Shown: positions 30,641-39,281, counted from the first letter of the stretch. The stretch: DNA of 64,000 nt from Paucilactobacillus hokkaidonensis JCM 18461 (GCF_000829395.1 NZ_AP014680.1:1488001-1552000), one strand, 5' to 3'. Notes: a model not told the origin generated them from the letters alone. A program made the numbers and translations.

Positions 30641-31789
30641 CTAAGCTGTAATTTTCTTGAATTCTTCGTACAATTGATCAAATACTTGGTTAAATCGCTG
30701 TGCTTCTTCAACTGTATTCTGGTCTCCCAGGCTCACTCGGACAGCACTGGTTGCTACATTATCAGGCACATCCATTGCTTTTAATGTACTAGAAGCTAGG
30801 TGCTTTTTGGATGAACAGGCACTGGTAGTTGAAATAAAGATATCATGTTGTTCAAATGCATGCACGACTGTCTCACCGCGGACTCCTACAATTGCAAAAC
30901 ACAAAATATGTGGTGCAAATTGGTCATTGTCCTCAGAAAAGATAGTTACATTGGTAAAATTTTTAATATGATCTGAAATTAATCTTTTTACTTGCTGTTC
31001 TCTAGCAACATTCTCAGTTTCCCGGTCTAATAAAATCCTCAACGCCTTGGCCATGGCCGCAATTGCAGGTAAATTTTCCGTTCCGCTACGTAAGTTTCGT
31101 TCTTGCCCACCACCCGTTAGTAATGGTGCAATTTTTCGACCTTGTTTAGCATAAATAAACCCGATACCACGTGGTGCATGAAATTTATGCCCTGAAAAGG
31201 TAACAAAATCAACTCGTCCATTAAAAATCATTGATTGAATTCCCTTGCCGATACCCTGCACTGCATCAATATGAAAATGGATTTTAGGATAATCTGTTAA
31301 AACTTGAGCAACTTCTCTTAGTGGTTGAATTGTCCCAACCTCGTTGTTGACCGCCATCACCGAAACTAAAATCGTATCAGGACGAATTGCAGCTTTTAAA
31401 TCATCAATGGAGATCCTACCATGTTCATCAACAGGTAAATATGTGATTTCAAAGCCCAACTGCTCTAATTGTTCCATTGAATTACGAATAGCTGGATGCT
31501 CAACTGCAGTCGTAATCAGATGCTTTCCGAAGGTCCGCTTTTCAATTGCAGTTCCTTTTAGTACCCAGTTGTCTCCTTCTGTCCCACCACTAGTGAACAA
31601 AATCTCACTCGGTAACACATTCAACAATTTAGCAATTTGGGCACGAGACTGCTCTAATAAATGCCAAGCAGACTCACCAAAATTATGCAAACTAGACGGG
31701 TTTCCCCAAAATTTATCACTGACAGTTCTATAAGTGTCTAGCACCTCTGGTAAAGCCTGTGTCGTGGCACTATTATCAAAATATATCAT
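30641..31789 (-). CDS. Cysteine desulfurase (IscS/NifS family), partner of ThiI
   Basis: PLP enzyme that releases sulfur from cysteine as a persulfide. The PLP lysine is in [11 protein letters not shown] (near residue 202) and the persulfide Cys in [11 protein letters not shown] (near 325). The start is ATG 31787-31789 with GAAGG 9 nt upstream, giving [10 protein letters not shown]; an in-frame ATG 18 codons earlier lacks a binding site. It sits directly before thiI, so it resembles the NifZ-type desulfurase dedicated to tRNA thiolation. Other uses of the sulfur are possible. Confidence 0.92.
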   Translation of the reverse strand: MIYFDNSATTQALPEVLDTYRTVSDKFWGNPSSLHNFGESAWHLLEQSRAQIAKLLNVLPSEILFTSGGTEGDNWVLKGTAIEKRTFGKHLITTAVEHPAIRNSMEQLEQLGFEITYLPVDEHGRISIDDLKAAIRPDTILVSVMAVNNEVGTIQPLREVAQVLTDYPKIHFHIDAVQGIGKGIQSMIFNGRVDFVTFSGHKFHAPRGIGFIYAKQGRKIAPLLTGGGQERNLRSGTENLPAIAAMAKALRILLDRETENVAREQQVKRLISDHIKNFTNVTIFSEDNDQFAPHILCFAIVGVRGETVVHAFEQHDIFISTTSACSSKKHLASSTLKAMDVPDNVATSAVRVSLGDQNTVEEAQRFNQVFDQLYEEFKKITA

Positions 31790-31908
31790 TTGTCCATCCT
31801 TCTTTATGGCATGTAATCTACGAATGGGTAGTTTAGCATGCAAGATATGGTTATCAATGGGGATAGACCATTAATAACCTTGTTCGACTTGCTTAAAACA
31901 GCGCTCCA

Positions 31909-31914
31909 ATTATA
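31909..31914 (-). promoter_or_regulatory. Probable -10 of the iscS-thiI promoter
   Basis: Extended -10 TGTTATAAT on the minus strand, about 120 nt before the desulfurase start. The -35 is poor. The rest of 31790-31980 shows no further element that I can name. Confidence 0.45.
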
Positions 31915-31983
31915 ACAAATAACCTTACTATATGATAGTGGGGTGCATGATTATATTGGTTTCAATGCATCACGTATGCTAAA

Positions 31984-32110
31984 ACGTGTCAACGACCGCA
32001 AGTGTCTAACGTATAAGAGCAGATAGGCAATCAATGATTCAAAATCAAATCATCAATTGCCTATCTGCTCTTATACCACGACACTTAATCGCGGTCGTTC
32101 TCACTCTGCT
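31984..32110 (+). repeat. Structured palindromic element, copy B1
   Basis: Opens ACGTGT. Helices in order: CGACCGC/GCGGTCG (7 bp), AAGTGTC/GACACTT (7 bp) with a one-sided AATC bulge on the 3' strand, an internal loop TAACG/CCAC, then a perfect 20-bp arm starting TATAAGAGCAG. Apical GATTCAAAATCAAATC. Ends CTCACTCT. It is directly followed by copy B2, and the 18-base sequence after each (TTCTCACTCTGCTTGTAA) is identical. Confidence 0.85.
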
Positions 32111-32115
32111 TGTAA

Positions 32116-32240
32116 ATGTGTTCACAGTCGCAGATGGCTATCGTGTAACGTACAATAACCTCATACGATTCACAAACCAAATCATACGAGATTATTGTAC
32201 GTTACACCACGCCATCTAAACGCGACTGTTCTCACTCTGC
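32116..32240 (+). repeat. Structured palindromic element, copy B2 (overlaps the end of ezrA)
   Basis: Opens ATGTGT. Helices: CAGTCGC/GCGACTG, AGATGGC/GCCATCT with the one-sided AAAC bulge, loop TATCG/CCAC, arm TGTAACGTACAATAA/TTATTGTACGTTACA. Apical GATTCACAAACCAAATC. Ends CTCACTCT. Positions 32216-32240 also encode the last residues and the stop of ezrA on the minus strand. Arms differ wholly from B1 but pair equally well. Confidence 0.85.
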
Positions 32241-33928
32241 TTGTAATACCCATCTTCCAACTTCTTATACGATCCAGGTTCCACCTTATCTAATACAGTG
32301 GCAATTGTTTCTAAACTGGCTGCATAATCGTAGGAATCATTAAATAATGACTGGGCCTTTTTGACCGCTGCATCAACTTCTGCATATTGCTCTCTAAATC
32401 GGTTGGCGTACTGTAGTAGTCGCTCAGCCAAGCGAGCACTATCTTTTAGATCATTTGTCTTTTCCTGCAATGTTTCAAGATCTGATTGAACAATCAAAAG
32501 TTGCTTGGTAATCTCTTCCATATTAATTTTAATTCTATTAATATCAGTATCTAACTTTTTGATTTCATCACTAACTACGAAAAAATAATCTAAATATGTT
32601 TTAGGTAATCCCGGCAAGTTCAATGACTCAACTTGGCGTTTAATGACATGAATCTCGCTAGCAAACCGCAATAGTGTTTTTTTAGCTCGACGTTCATCAT
32701 CTTGTAAGCCACTCACGTCATCGTTGATTTGCGTTTGTTGCTTTTCAATCTGTGTCAGCGTATTTTGTGCATTTTGCTCCTGTTCCAAAACCTGACTATC
32801 AACCGCAACATGCTTATGAACTGCATTAAGATCATTTTGATAACTTTTCTCAATTTGTTTAATCTGTTCACTCAATCCACGCGCCGTCTCTAGTTCTCCG
32901 TGATCAAGAGAATAGTTTTGACTTAATCGATCAAGTTCAATTAATAATTCATGATTTTGATTTTGAGCATGCGTAATAAACTTGCTGATCTCTGTCATTA
33001 ATCGTTTAACTACCGGTCTTGCGTCAATTTCTTTTTGCATCACCGCATAAAGATGGTCAATTTGTCGTTGAATATTATCATTAGCCTTTTTTACTGCGTC
33101 AACTTGTAACTGGCCTAATTTATCTAATGTCTCAGTCCGTTGTTTATCCACATTAGCAATTTCGGTTGCAATATCTGCATCGCTAAACTGATAACCCTGG
33201 TTATTCAATTGCGTATAACCTGCCTGCAATTCCTGCAGTTGCTCTGGATAATGAACATCCAGATCCTGATATAGATCAGGAATAATTTTAATCGTCTTTT
33301 CCAACTCATTGGTGTTAGCTTCTAATTTTACCAATACATCTTGTGCTTTGGCATGATCACCTGCAGAAGTCAGCGTACTAAACCGATCAAATTCATCTTC
33401 TAACGAAGATAACTGTTCTTCTAATTGATCAATACTGCCACCAAACTTGAAGTTTTCAGATAATAACTTTTTACGTAAATTTTGATACTTCTTCTCTAAT
33501 TTAGAAACTGCTTGCCGATGTTGCTGGTCAATTTTTTGCAGTTCACTCAAAGCGTCCCTTGTATGATTAACAATTTTTTCTGTTGCAGCCACCCGTTCTT
33601 TTAGTTGGCTCACTTCTTGGCGAACCTTAATAAAGTTAACGCTGCGAACATCATGGCGAATATCATCAGCCAGTTCATCAATTTCTTTAAACCGATGATC
33701 ATTTACTTCCTTGTAGTCAGCCTGCAATCGTTGAAATTGAGTCAACGATTCACCTGTCAGACTGAGACTAGCACCATCACGTAAATCTGCATCAACATGC
33801 AACCCCACTAGCCGTTGTTTAGCTGCCTGAAGGTCATTTATTTGATTAATTGTAATCCGTTGAAAAAAATATAATCCGCCAACAATAACTGCTGCGATGA
33901 TTACAATTCCAATTAGCACTTGCAGCAT
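32216..33928 (-). CDS. ezrA: Septation ring formation regulator EzrA
   Basis: Membrane-anchored negative regulator of FtsZ ring placement in Gram-positives. The 570 residues have one N-terminal membrane helix (about 3-22, LIGIVIIAAVIVGGLYFF) followed by long spectrin-like coiled-coil repeats to the end, as in the family. The C-terminal residues QSENSRV and the TAG stop lie inside palindromic copy B2, so the natural tail was probably replaced. GGGTGGGA lies upstream of the ATG. The neighbouring 33965-33995 inverted repeat is near the probable start of transcription. Confidence 0.92.
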   Translation of the reverse strand: MLQVLIGIVIIAAVIVGGLYFFQRITINQINDLQAAKQRLVGLHVDADLRDGASLSLTGESLTQFQRLQADYKEVNDHRFKEIDELADDIRHDVRSVNFIKVRQEVSQLKERVAATEKIVNHTRDALSELQKIDQQHRQAVSKLEKKYQNLRKKLLSENFKFGGSIDQLEEQLSSLEDEFDRFSTLTSAGDHAKAQDVLVKLEANTNELEKTIKIIPDLYQDLDVHYPEQLQELQAGYTQLNNQGYQFSDADIATEIANVDKQRTETLDKLGQLQVDAVKKANDNIQRQIDHLYAVMQKEIDARPVVKRLMTEISKFITHAQNQNHELLIELDRLSQNYSLDHGELETARGLSEQIKQIEKSYQNDLNAVHKHVAVDSQVLEQEQNAQNTLTQIEKQQTQINDDVSGLQDDERRAKKTLLRFASEIHVIKRQVESLNLPGLPKTYLDYFFVVSDEIKKLDTDINRIKINMEEITKQLLIVQSDLETLQEKTNDLKDSARLAERLLQYANRFREQYAEVDAAVKKAQSLFNDSYDYAASLETIATVLDKVEPGSYKKLEDGYYKQSENSRV

Positions 33929-33965
33929 TCAGAAATCCCACCCTTTATTATGGAAACTTTATCAT

Positions 33966-33995
33966 TGATTTTTAACGTTAATACCGTTAAAATCA
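33966..33995. promoter_or_regulatory. Inverted repeat upstream of ezrA
   Basis: TGATTTTTAACG and CGTTAAAATCA flank a 7-base centre. It lies between the ezrA start and a TATAAT-like -10 on the minus strand near 34007, so it overlaps the 5' UTR. An operator or an RNA hairpin are both possible. Confidence 0.35.
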
Positions 33996-34089
33996 TTCTT
34001 ATTTGAAATTATAACATACACCAAATGTACCAGCACGCTGAATTTATGATGTGTTAACAATATCAACTAATAAAAGGGAGAATTAATTT

Positions 34090-34554
34090 ATGAGCGAGCC
34101 TTCATTAATGACACAACAATTAGATGCTTTATTATTCCAAGAAGAAGATCAGACCGCCAATCTAGCCAATGCATCTGCTTTGTTAATGCAAAGTTTGCCG
34201 GATATCAATTGGGCAGGCTTTTATCTCTACCAACAATCAACGGATGAACTAAATCTCGGACCATTCCAAGGTAAAGTAGCTTGTATGCACATCAAAAATG
34301 GTGCTGGGGTCTGTGGTAAGGCATTACAAACTAAAAAAGTGCAGCGAATAGCTAATGTCCACGACTTTCCTGGGCATATTGCTTGTGACAGTGACTCTAA
34401 TGCTGAGCTAGTTGTTCCATTATTTACGAAGACTTGTCAACCAATTGGAGTAATGGATATTGATTCAACCACGCTAGCTCGTTTCACAACTGAAGATCAA
34501 TCTGAGTTAATCGAATTTGCTACTGTTTTAGTCCAACATATTGACTCTAACTAG
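34090..34554 (+). CDS. Free methionine-R-sulfoxide reductase (GAF domain)
   Basis: Reduces free methionine-R-sulfoxide with thioredoxin. The 154 residues form one GAF domain. Cys65, Cys75 and Cys99 occur with spacings of 10 and 24, exactly those of the three catalytic cysteines in E. coli fRMsr (84, 94, 118). GGGAG precedes the ATG. The rpsD promoter begins inside its last codons, so the two genes are adjacent but separately controlled. Confidence 0.9.
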   Translation: MSEPSLMTQQLDALLFQEEDQTANLANASALLMQSLPDINWAGFYLYQQSTDELNLGPFQGKVACMHIKNGAGVCGKALQTKKVQRIANVHDFPGHIACDSDSNAELVVPLFTKTCQPIGVMDIDSTTLARFTTEDQSELIEFATVLVQHIDSN

Positions 34555-34570
34555 GTAATCGCGGTATACT
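34541..34570 (+). promoter_or_regulatory. Promoter of rpsD
   Basis: TTGACT, 18 nt, TATACT on the plus strand. The -35 is inside the last codons of the fRMsr gene. It leaves a leader of about 165 nt before the rpsD start. Confidence 0.7.
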
Positions 34571-34576
34571 ACTCTT

Positions 34577-34743
34577 TGTGTAAAATAATGCAGCAGTGAA
34601 TGGTAAGCTCGTCAACAGATTAGTGCCCTATGGTTCAACTAGTAACCGCGGCTGCAAAGGTGAACGTTGCAGACCAATCTGCACGAATACCGAGTTCGCA
34701 ATCGGATTATTTTACTCCAAATAAATTTATTGGAGGATCTCTT
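34577..34743 (+). promoter_or_regulatory. Structured rpsD leader, candidate S4 autoregulatory site
   Basis: The leader contains GCAGC/GCTGC long-range pairing, a CTGCAA/TTGCAG hairpin and a CCGA/TCGG hairpin before GGAGG. Bacillus S4 represses its own synthesis through its mRNA leader; an equivalent here is an inference from position and folding by eye. Confidence 0.45.
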
Positions 34744-35352
34744 ATGTCTCGTTATACAGGTCCAAGCTGGCGAATTTCTCGTCGTCTTGGTGTTTCACTA
34801 TCCGGAACCGGAAAAGAATTAGCTCGTCGTCCTTATGCACCAGGTGATCATGGAAGTGATCGTCGTTCAAAGTTGTCAGAATATGGCACACAACTTCGTG
34901 AAAAACAAAAGTTGCGTATGACATACGGCATGACAGAACGTCAATTTGCTAATTTATTCGTTCGTGCTGGTAAAATGAAAGACGGTACTCATGGTACCAA
35001 CTTCATGGCATTACTAGAACGCCGTCTAGACAACATGGTCTACCGTCTTGGTTTGGCAACAACTCGTCGTCAGGCTCGTCAATTAGTAAACCATGGTCAT
35101 ATCACTGTTGATGGCAAGCGTGTTGACATTCCTTCTTACGAAGTTGAAACTGGCCAAGTAATTGGCGTTCGTGAAAAGTCAAAGAACTTGGTAATCATTC
35201 AAGCTGCTGTCGAGGCAGTTGTTGGACGTCCATCATATGTTGAATTTGATGCTGACAAGCTTGAGGGCTCATTGGTTCGAATTCCTGAACGTGAAGATAT
35301 GGATGCTGATCTTGACGAATCACTAATCGTTGAATACTACAACAAACTATAA
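34744..35352 (+). CDS. rpsD: Small ribosomal subunit protein uS4
   Basis: Primary 16S rRNA-binding protein of the small subunit, also a translational repressor in many bacteria. The 202 residues start [15 protein letters not shown], contain the S4 RNA-binding domain ([22 protein letters not shown], near 90-115) and the usual acidic C-terminus. GGAGG lies 6 nt upstream of ATG 34744. It is monocistronic between its promoter and terminator, as in B. subtilis. Confidence 0.97.
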   Translation: MSRYTGPSWRISRRLGVSLSGTGKELARRPYAPGDHGSDRRSKLSEYGTQLREKQKLRMTYGMTERQFANLFVRAGKMKDGTHGTNFMALLERRLDNMVYRLGLATTRRQARQLVNHGHITVDGKRVDIPSYEVETGQVIGVREKSKNLVIIQAAVEAVVGRPSYVEFDADKLEGSLVRIPEREDMDADLDESLIVEYYNKL

Positions 35353-35359
35353 TTCATTA

Positions 35360-35405
35360 AAAAAGAGGATGAGCAAAAACTACGTTTTTGTTGCGTCCTC
35401 TTTAT
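35360..35405 (+). terminator. Terminator of rpsD
   Basis: AAAGAGGA-TGAGCAAAAAC and GTTTTTGTTGCG-TCCTCTTT form a long imperfect stem around TAC. The downstream TTTATCATTT is a modest T-run. Confidence 0.7.
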
Positions 35406-35429
35406 CATTTACGAGCTTTTATTGCTAAA

Positions 35430-35594
35430 ACGTGGGAAATAAGGCAGATTCTCTTCGATGTCCATATTACTAAGCCGAAAACCGGCAAGTAATAATGGCT
35501 TCCGCTTAGCTACGATTAACAAACGATCCAAACTACGGATCATTCGTTAATCTAGGCTATGCTCAGAATCTAATCGCCATATTTCCCACTCTTT
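35430..35594 (+). repeat. Structured palindromic element, copy D (branched, larger)
   Basis: Opens ACGTGG and ends CCCACTCT. Outer helix GGGAAATA/TATTTCCC with inner GGC/GCC, then AGATTCT/AGAATCT with the one-sided AATC bulge. Unlike the other copies the apex holds two hairpins (CCATATTACT...AGTAATAATGG near 35451-35493, and GATTAACAAACGATCC/GGATCATTCGTTAATC near 35514-35552). It ends a few bases after the stop of the convergent DUF1054 gene. Confidence 0.72.
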
Positions 35595-35596
35595 AT

Positions 35597-36196
35597 TTAC
35601 AACCATTCTTGATAAATTGGTAACAGATCATCTAGTGCAGCTTCAATTACTTTTGTCTGTTCTTCATCATTTTCTTTAAAAAATGGATCACCACTAAACC
35701 ATACTCGGCCAACTAAGAATTCATCTTTCTTAATTTCTTGATAATCCCTAATCATTTGCGAAATCGAGTTATTAGTGGCGGATTCAATTTGTGTGTCGGT
35801 ATGATTCTTGCAAACATAATAATCATTAGTTAGTTTAAACAACAAGTTTTGGCTAGCTTGTAGTCGTTGACCATTTTGCTGATCAGCCTTTGATTCTCCT
35901 AATAGTGCTAACCAGACAAACAGCCGATCTTTCCAAAATCCCACTTCAATGTGCGGATTTTTTTTATAACCTCGTTTAGCTGGGCCAAAAGCGATCCACG
36001 TGTTGATTGGCGGATTAACTGTGCGTCGTAAGTGTTTGGCAATGTGGGGATAAATAGTAATTTTATTTTGTTCAAAGTATGGTAGTAATTTTTTAGCTAA
36101 TTGTTCAAATTGCGGATCAATGACGTTTTGAATCTTTTCCATTCGACCAATTAATGTTGATTCTAAAAATACATCAAAATCATTTTGTGAAAACAT
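35597..36196 (-). CDS. DUF1054 family protein (YktB type)
   Basis: A 199-residue cytoplasmic protein. The conserved stretch RRTVNPPINTWIAFGPAKRGYKK and EVGFWKDRLFVWLALLGESK places it with B. subtilis YktB/DUF1054, whose function is not established. There is no signal peptide or membrane helix. It is a single gene, and copy D of the palindromic family follows its stop almost directly. The start ATG (36194-36196) is preceded by TGGGGTTGATGAAGC, a usable but not ideal binding site. Confidence 0.85.
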   Translation of the reverse strand: MFSQNDFDVFLESTLIGRMEKIQNVIDPQFEQLAKKLLPYFEQNKITIYPHIAKHLRRTVNPPINTWIAFGPAKRGYKKNPHIEVGFWKDRLFVWLALLGESKADQQNGQRLQASQNLLFKLTNDYYVCKNHTDTQIESATNNSISQMIRDYQEIKKDEFLVGRVWFSGDPFFKENDEEQTKVIEAALDDLLPIYQEWL

Positions 36197-36278
36197 GCTT
36201 CATCAACCCCACTCTTTTAATTTGTAGTCGCATTAATGTTATAATATTTAGTAACCAAATGAAAGGATGACTATTTAA

Positions 36279-36743
36279 ATGCCTGATAAAAATTCTGTTC
36301 CTACCGATCAACATTTACAAAATGCCATCTACGGTACTCCGAAAATTAATCCAGATGAACAAAGAAAGTACCTTGGTACCTTTCGTGAACGTGTCGGTTT
36401 AACCATCAACGTCGATCAGTTACAACAAGCCGATTGGACCAAAGCGTTTGAACAAGAATTGACCAAATCACAATCTGAAATTATTTTTTTCAATGGCAAT
36501 ATAGACCAATCACAATTGAAGCCGTATATTCTTGCAGCCACAAATGCAGGTATTAATTTCACTATTAAGACTAATCCCGACTACCACGTTGACGGCCAAA
36601 ACTTGGCTGTTGTGGTAGCTGCCAAAAAAGCAATTCACGTTAATCCGATTGATGTTGCTAAAAAATATGGTACACCCACTAGTGATGGGACCACTCCGCC
36701 GCAAAAAAAATCTTTCTGGCAAAAAATATTTAACAAGAATTAA
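36279..36743 (+). CDS. DUF1694 family protein (YueI type)
   Basis: A 154-residue cytoplasmic protein starting MPDKNSVPTDQHLQNAIYG, with the family segment DEQRKYLGTFRERVGLTI and a C-terminal basic tail (KKSFWQKIFNKN). The function of YueI is unknown. It is followed after 23 nt by rarA, so both may share a transcript. AAAGGATG lies in front of the ATG. Confidence 0.82.
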   Translation: MPDKNSVPTDQHLQNAIYGTPKINPDEQRKYLGTFRERVGLTINVDQLQQADWTKAFEQELTKSQSEIIFFNGNIDQSQLKPYILAATNAGINFTIKTNPDYHVDGQNLAVVVAAKKAIHVNPIDVAKKYGTPTSDGTTPPQKKSFWQKIFNKN

Positions 36744-36766
36744 ACTAGTCATGGAGGAATCAGCAT

Positions 36767-38062
36767 ATGCAACAACCATTGGCCTATCGAATGAGGCCAA
36801 CCAAATTAGAAGAAGTTGTTGGCCAGCAGCATCTTGTCGGGCCAGGAAAAATAATTAATCGCATGGTGAACGCCAAAATGCTGTCATCAATGATTTTATA
36901 TGGACCACCAGGTACTGGTAAAACTAGTATTGCTAGTGCCATTGCCGGATCCACCAAATATGCATTTCGAACGCTAAACGCAGCTACCGATTCAAAAAAA
37001 GACCTGCAAATTGTTGCTGAAGAAGCTAAAATGAGTGGCACTGTCATTTTATTACTCGATGAAATTCATCGATTAGATAAGACCAAGCAGGATTTCTTGT
37101 TGCCCCACTTAGAAAGTGGCCGGATTATTTTAATTGGTGCGACCACCGAGAATCCGTATATCTCAATTAATCCTGCCATCCGCAGTCGAACTCAAATTTT
37201 CCAAGTTTATCCGCTAACTGAGGAACAAATGGAATCAGCTGTGCAACGGGCATTATCGGATAAAGAAAATGGCCTGGGGAACATGGCAATTAACCTTAAA
37301 CCGGAGGCGTTGCAACAGTTGGTCCGCGCGACCAATGGAGATTTACGTAGTGCCCTTAACGGCTTAGAACTAGCTGCCAAATCAACTCCTGCCAATGACG
37401 CTGGTAAAATTGAGTTAACTTTGCCAATCATTGAGGAAAGTGTTCAACATAAGGCCTTGTCGGCAGACAAGGATGGTGATGCCCATTATGATGTCATCTC
37501 GGCACTTCAAAAATCGATTCGTGGCAGCGATGTGGATGCGGCGCTCCATTATTTAGCCCGTTTGATTGAATCTGGTGATTTGCCAATCATCGCTCGGCGG
37601 CTAATGGTCATCGCTTATGAAGACATTGGTCTTGCCAATCCACCTGCCGCTAGCAGAGCAGTAACAGCTGTGGATGCCGCGCAAAAGCTAGGCTTTCCAG
37701 AGGCTCGTATTCCGTTAGCGGATGCGGTAATTGAGTTATGCCTGTCCCCTAAATCAAACTCAGGTATCACAGCGATTGACCGTGCGATTGAACAAGTTCG
37801 TGCAGGTGGTTTTGGCGATGTTCCTGCTCATTTAAAGGACGCCCATTATCAAGGAGCCGCCAAGCTGGGCCATGGAACCGAATATAAATATCCCCACGGT
37901 TTCGCCAATGATTGGGTAAAGCAACAATATTTACCTGACAGAATCAAAAATGCAAAATACTATCAGCCAAAACAAAATGGACGCTTTGAACAGGCTTTAG
38001 GACAACAGTATGAACAATTATTAGAGGCCCAACGAGGCTCAAAACCGCAAAAAAAGAAGTAA
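36767..38062 (+). CDS. rarA: Replication-associated recombination protein A (RarA/MgsA)
   Basis: AAA+ ATPase acting at stalled replication forks. The 431 residues have Walker A YGPPGTGKTS (about 45-54), Walker B LLLDEIHRLDKTKQ, sensor GATTENPYISIN and the RarA C-terminal domain with LPIIARRLMVIAYEDIGLANP. GGAGG precedes the ATG. It is followed by the 6S-type RNA promoter within 10 nt, as in other lactic acid bacteria. Confidence 0.95.
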   Translation: MQQPLAYRMRPTKLEEVVGQQHLVGPGKIINRMVNAKMLSSMILYGPPGTGKTSIASAIAGSTKYAFRTLNAATDSKKDLQIVAEEAKMSGTVILLLDEIHRLDKTKQDFLLPHLESGRIILIGATTENPYISINPAIRSRTQIFQVYPLTEEQMESAVQRALSDKENGLGNMAINLKPEALQQLVRATNGDLRSALNGLELAAKSTPANDAGKIELTLPIIEESVQHKALSADKDGDAHYDVISALQKSIRGSDVDAALHYLARLIESGDLPIIARRLMVIAYEDIGLANPPAASRAVTAVDAAQKLGFPEARIPLADAVIELCLSPKSNSGITAIDRAIEQVRAGGFGDVPAHLKDAHYQGAAKLGHGTEYKYPHGFANDWVKQQYLPDRIKNAKYYQPKQNGRFEQALGQQYEQLLEAQRGSKPQKKK

Positions 38063-38067
38063 ATTAA

Positions 38068-38096
38068 TTGCGCTTACAGCCACAAAATGCTAACAT
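38068..38096 (+). promoter_or_regulatory. Promoter of the 6S/lacto-usp-type RNA
   Basis: TTGCGC, 17 nt, TAACAT, starting 6 nt after the rarA stop. A start at about 38103 fits the first base of the predicted terminal helix. Confidence 0.6.
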
Positions 38097-38102
38097 ATAA
38101 AT

Positions 38103-38293
38103 AGAAATTCTAAGGTGTACGCGTTGTTCATAATACAGTTTTGCCTTACAGTCTTACTACATTGGGAGTAACGACTAGTTGCGTGGATAACATGCCTTAT
38201 CTTTTGGTAGTTAGAAGCGTAACGGTCGTGTCCCACCTGTCTTGAACACAGGTCAACACTGAGGAACGATTAACGGCACCACTAGAATTTCCT
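38103..38293 (+). ncRNA. ssrS: 6S RNA candidate (lacto-usp motif)
   Basis: The ends pair exactly (GAAATTCTA near 38104 with TAGAATTTC at 38283-38291) and GGTG pairs with CACC just inside. A long, bulged double-stranded structure of about 190 nt results. It lies between rarA and a small membrane gene plus uspA. The lacto-usp RNA is described in precisely this context in lactic acid bacteria, and was proposed to be their 6S RNA. A promoter and a terminator flank it on the plus strand. The internal fold was only traced by eye. Confidence 0.75.
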
Positions 38294-38307
38294 TAATTTG
38301 ATTAATC

Positions 38308-38348
38308 GGCAATTGCAAATTAAATTTTGCGATTGCCTTATTTTTTTA
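38308..38348 (+). terminator. Terminator after the 6S-type RNA
   Basis: GGCAATTGCAAA and TTTTGCGATTGCC form a stem (one wobble-type mismatch) followed by TTATTTTTTTATT. It ends 14 nt before the next gene. Confidence 0.85.
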
Positions 38349-38361
38349 TTCGGAGGTCATC

Positions 38362-38643
38362 ATGCTCATTACAGTATTAATTGTCATTTTTGCTCTGATT
38401 GCATTGTATCTTGGCTGGTATTTACTAGCACATCGAAACCGTTCCTTTCTAGTCTTTAAACCACAAAATACACCTAGCTTAAGTCATGTTCTGATTTTTT
38501 GGGGCACTGAGCTAATTTTGATTGGTGTGCTTAGTTTAGTTGCAGCCGTACTTGGAATTTTAATGTTTACTGTTATCATTTTGATTATCGGCTGTTTTTC
38601 CGGAACTTTGATGGCTTTAACTTTAATGACTTACATGCACTAA
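38362..38643 (+). CDS. Small membrane protein of unknown function (usp-linked)
   Basis: A 93-residue protein with three hydrophobic helices (about 3-22, 45-62 and 65-88 by eye) and no catalytic motif. TCGGAGG precedes the ATG. It corresponds to the hypothetical gene reported between the lacto-usp RNA and usp. No function can be given; its constant partnership with a stress protein and a global regulatory RNA is the only clue. Confidence 0.75.
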   Translation: MLITVLIVIFALIALYLGWYLLAHRNRSFLVFKPQNTPSLSHVLIFWGTELILIGVLSLVAAVLGILMFTVIILIIGCFSGTLMALTLMTYMH

Positions 38644-38742
38644 GCTAACCATGTAACCGGAAACATTAATTTAGTGTTTCCCTTTTATTTTAAACCAAAA
38701 TAACGTAGAATGAAGTTAGAAACAAAGTAAGGGGGAATTAAA

Positions 38743-39219
38743 ATGTTACAACAATATCAACATATTCTTGTCCCAGTCGATGGTTCCAAAGAAGCAGAGG
38801 TAGCTTTTAAAAAGGCGGTGGCAGTTGCTAACCGTAACGGAAGCGAAACTGAATTACGCTTACTACACGTTGTTGATACACGTGCATTTCAAAACATTTC
38901 CAGCTTTGATACTTCAATGGTTGAACAAGTAACAGAAACTGCGAAGAAAACACTCGATAAATATGTCGATGAGGCTAAGCAACAAGGTCTGACAAATGTT
39001 AATTATACAATCGAGTATGGTGCACCCAAGACAATTATCGCCCGTGATGTTCCAAACGAAATGAAGGCTGATTTAATTATGATTGGTGCCACTGGATTAA
39101 ATGCAGTTGAACGGTTACTAATTGGTTCAGTAACAGAATATGTTACTAGAACTGCGGTTTGCGATGTTCTAGTTGTTCGTACTGATTTAAGTAATCAACC
39201 AATTAAGAACGAAAAATAA
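38743..39219 (+). CDS. Universal stress protein, UspA family
   Basis: A 158-residue single-domain protein with the nucleotide-binding motif G-2x-G-9x-GS seen in GATGLNAVERLLIGSVTEYV. The N-terminus HILVPVDGSKEAEVAF is typical of ATP-binding members. AAGGGGG precedes the ATG. It probably has its own promoter in the 100 nt after the small membrane gene and ends at a bidirectional terminator. Confidence 0.92.
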   Translation: MLQQYQHILVPVDGSKEAEVAFKKAVAVANRNGSETELRLLHVVDTRAFQNISSFDTSMVEQVTETAKKTLDKYVDEAKQQGLTNVNYTIEYGAPKTIIARDVPNEMKADLIMIGATGLNAVERLLIGSVTEYVTRTAVCDVLVVRTDLSNQPIKNEK

Positions 39220-39242
39220 TAGTACTTAAAAATAGGCACTTA

Positions 39243-39281
39243 AAAAGATAAAAGCAAGCAATTTGCTCTTATCTTTTTTTC
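39243..39281. terminator. Bidirectional terminator between uspA and the XRE-TPR gene
   Basis: AAAGATAAAAGCAA pairs with TTGCTCTTATCTTT and is flanked by A- and T-runs on each side. The two flanking genes converge on it. Confidence 0.85.

Noticed and set aside
31344-31733. Plus-strand open frame of 129 codons inside the cysteine desulfurase gene.
   Set aside because: Antisense shadow of a conserved gene with no binding site.
32034-32219. Plus-strand ORF spanning the B1/B2 palindromes.
   Set aside because: The translated product only reflects the hairpin arms and has no binding site.
31984-32246. CRISPR-like appearance of two tandem units with an identical 18-base junction.
   Set aside because: There are only two units, each a large hairpin with self-complementary arms, and no cas genes.
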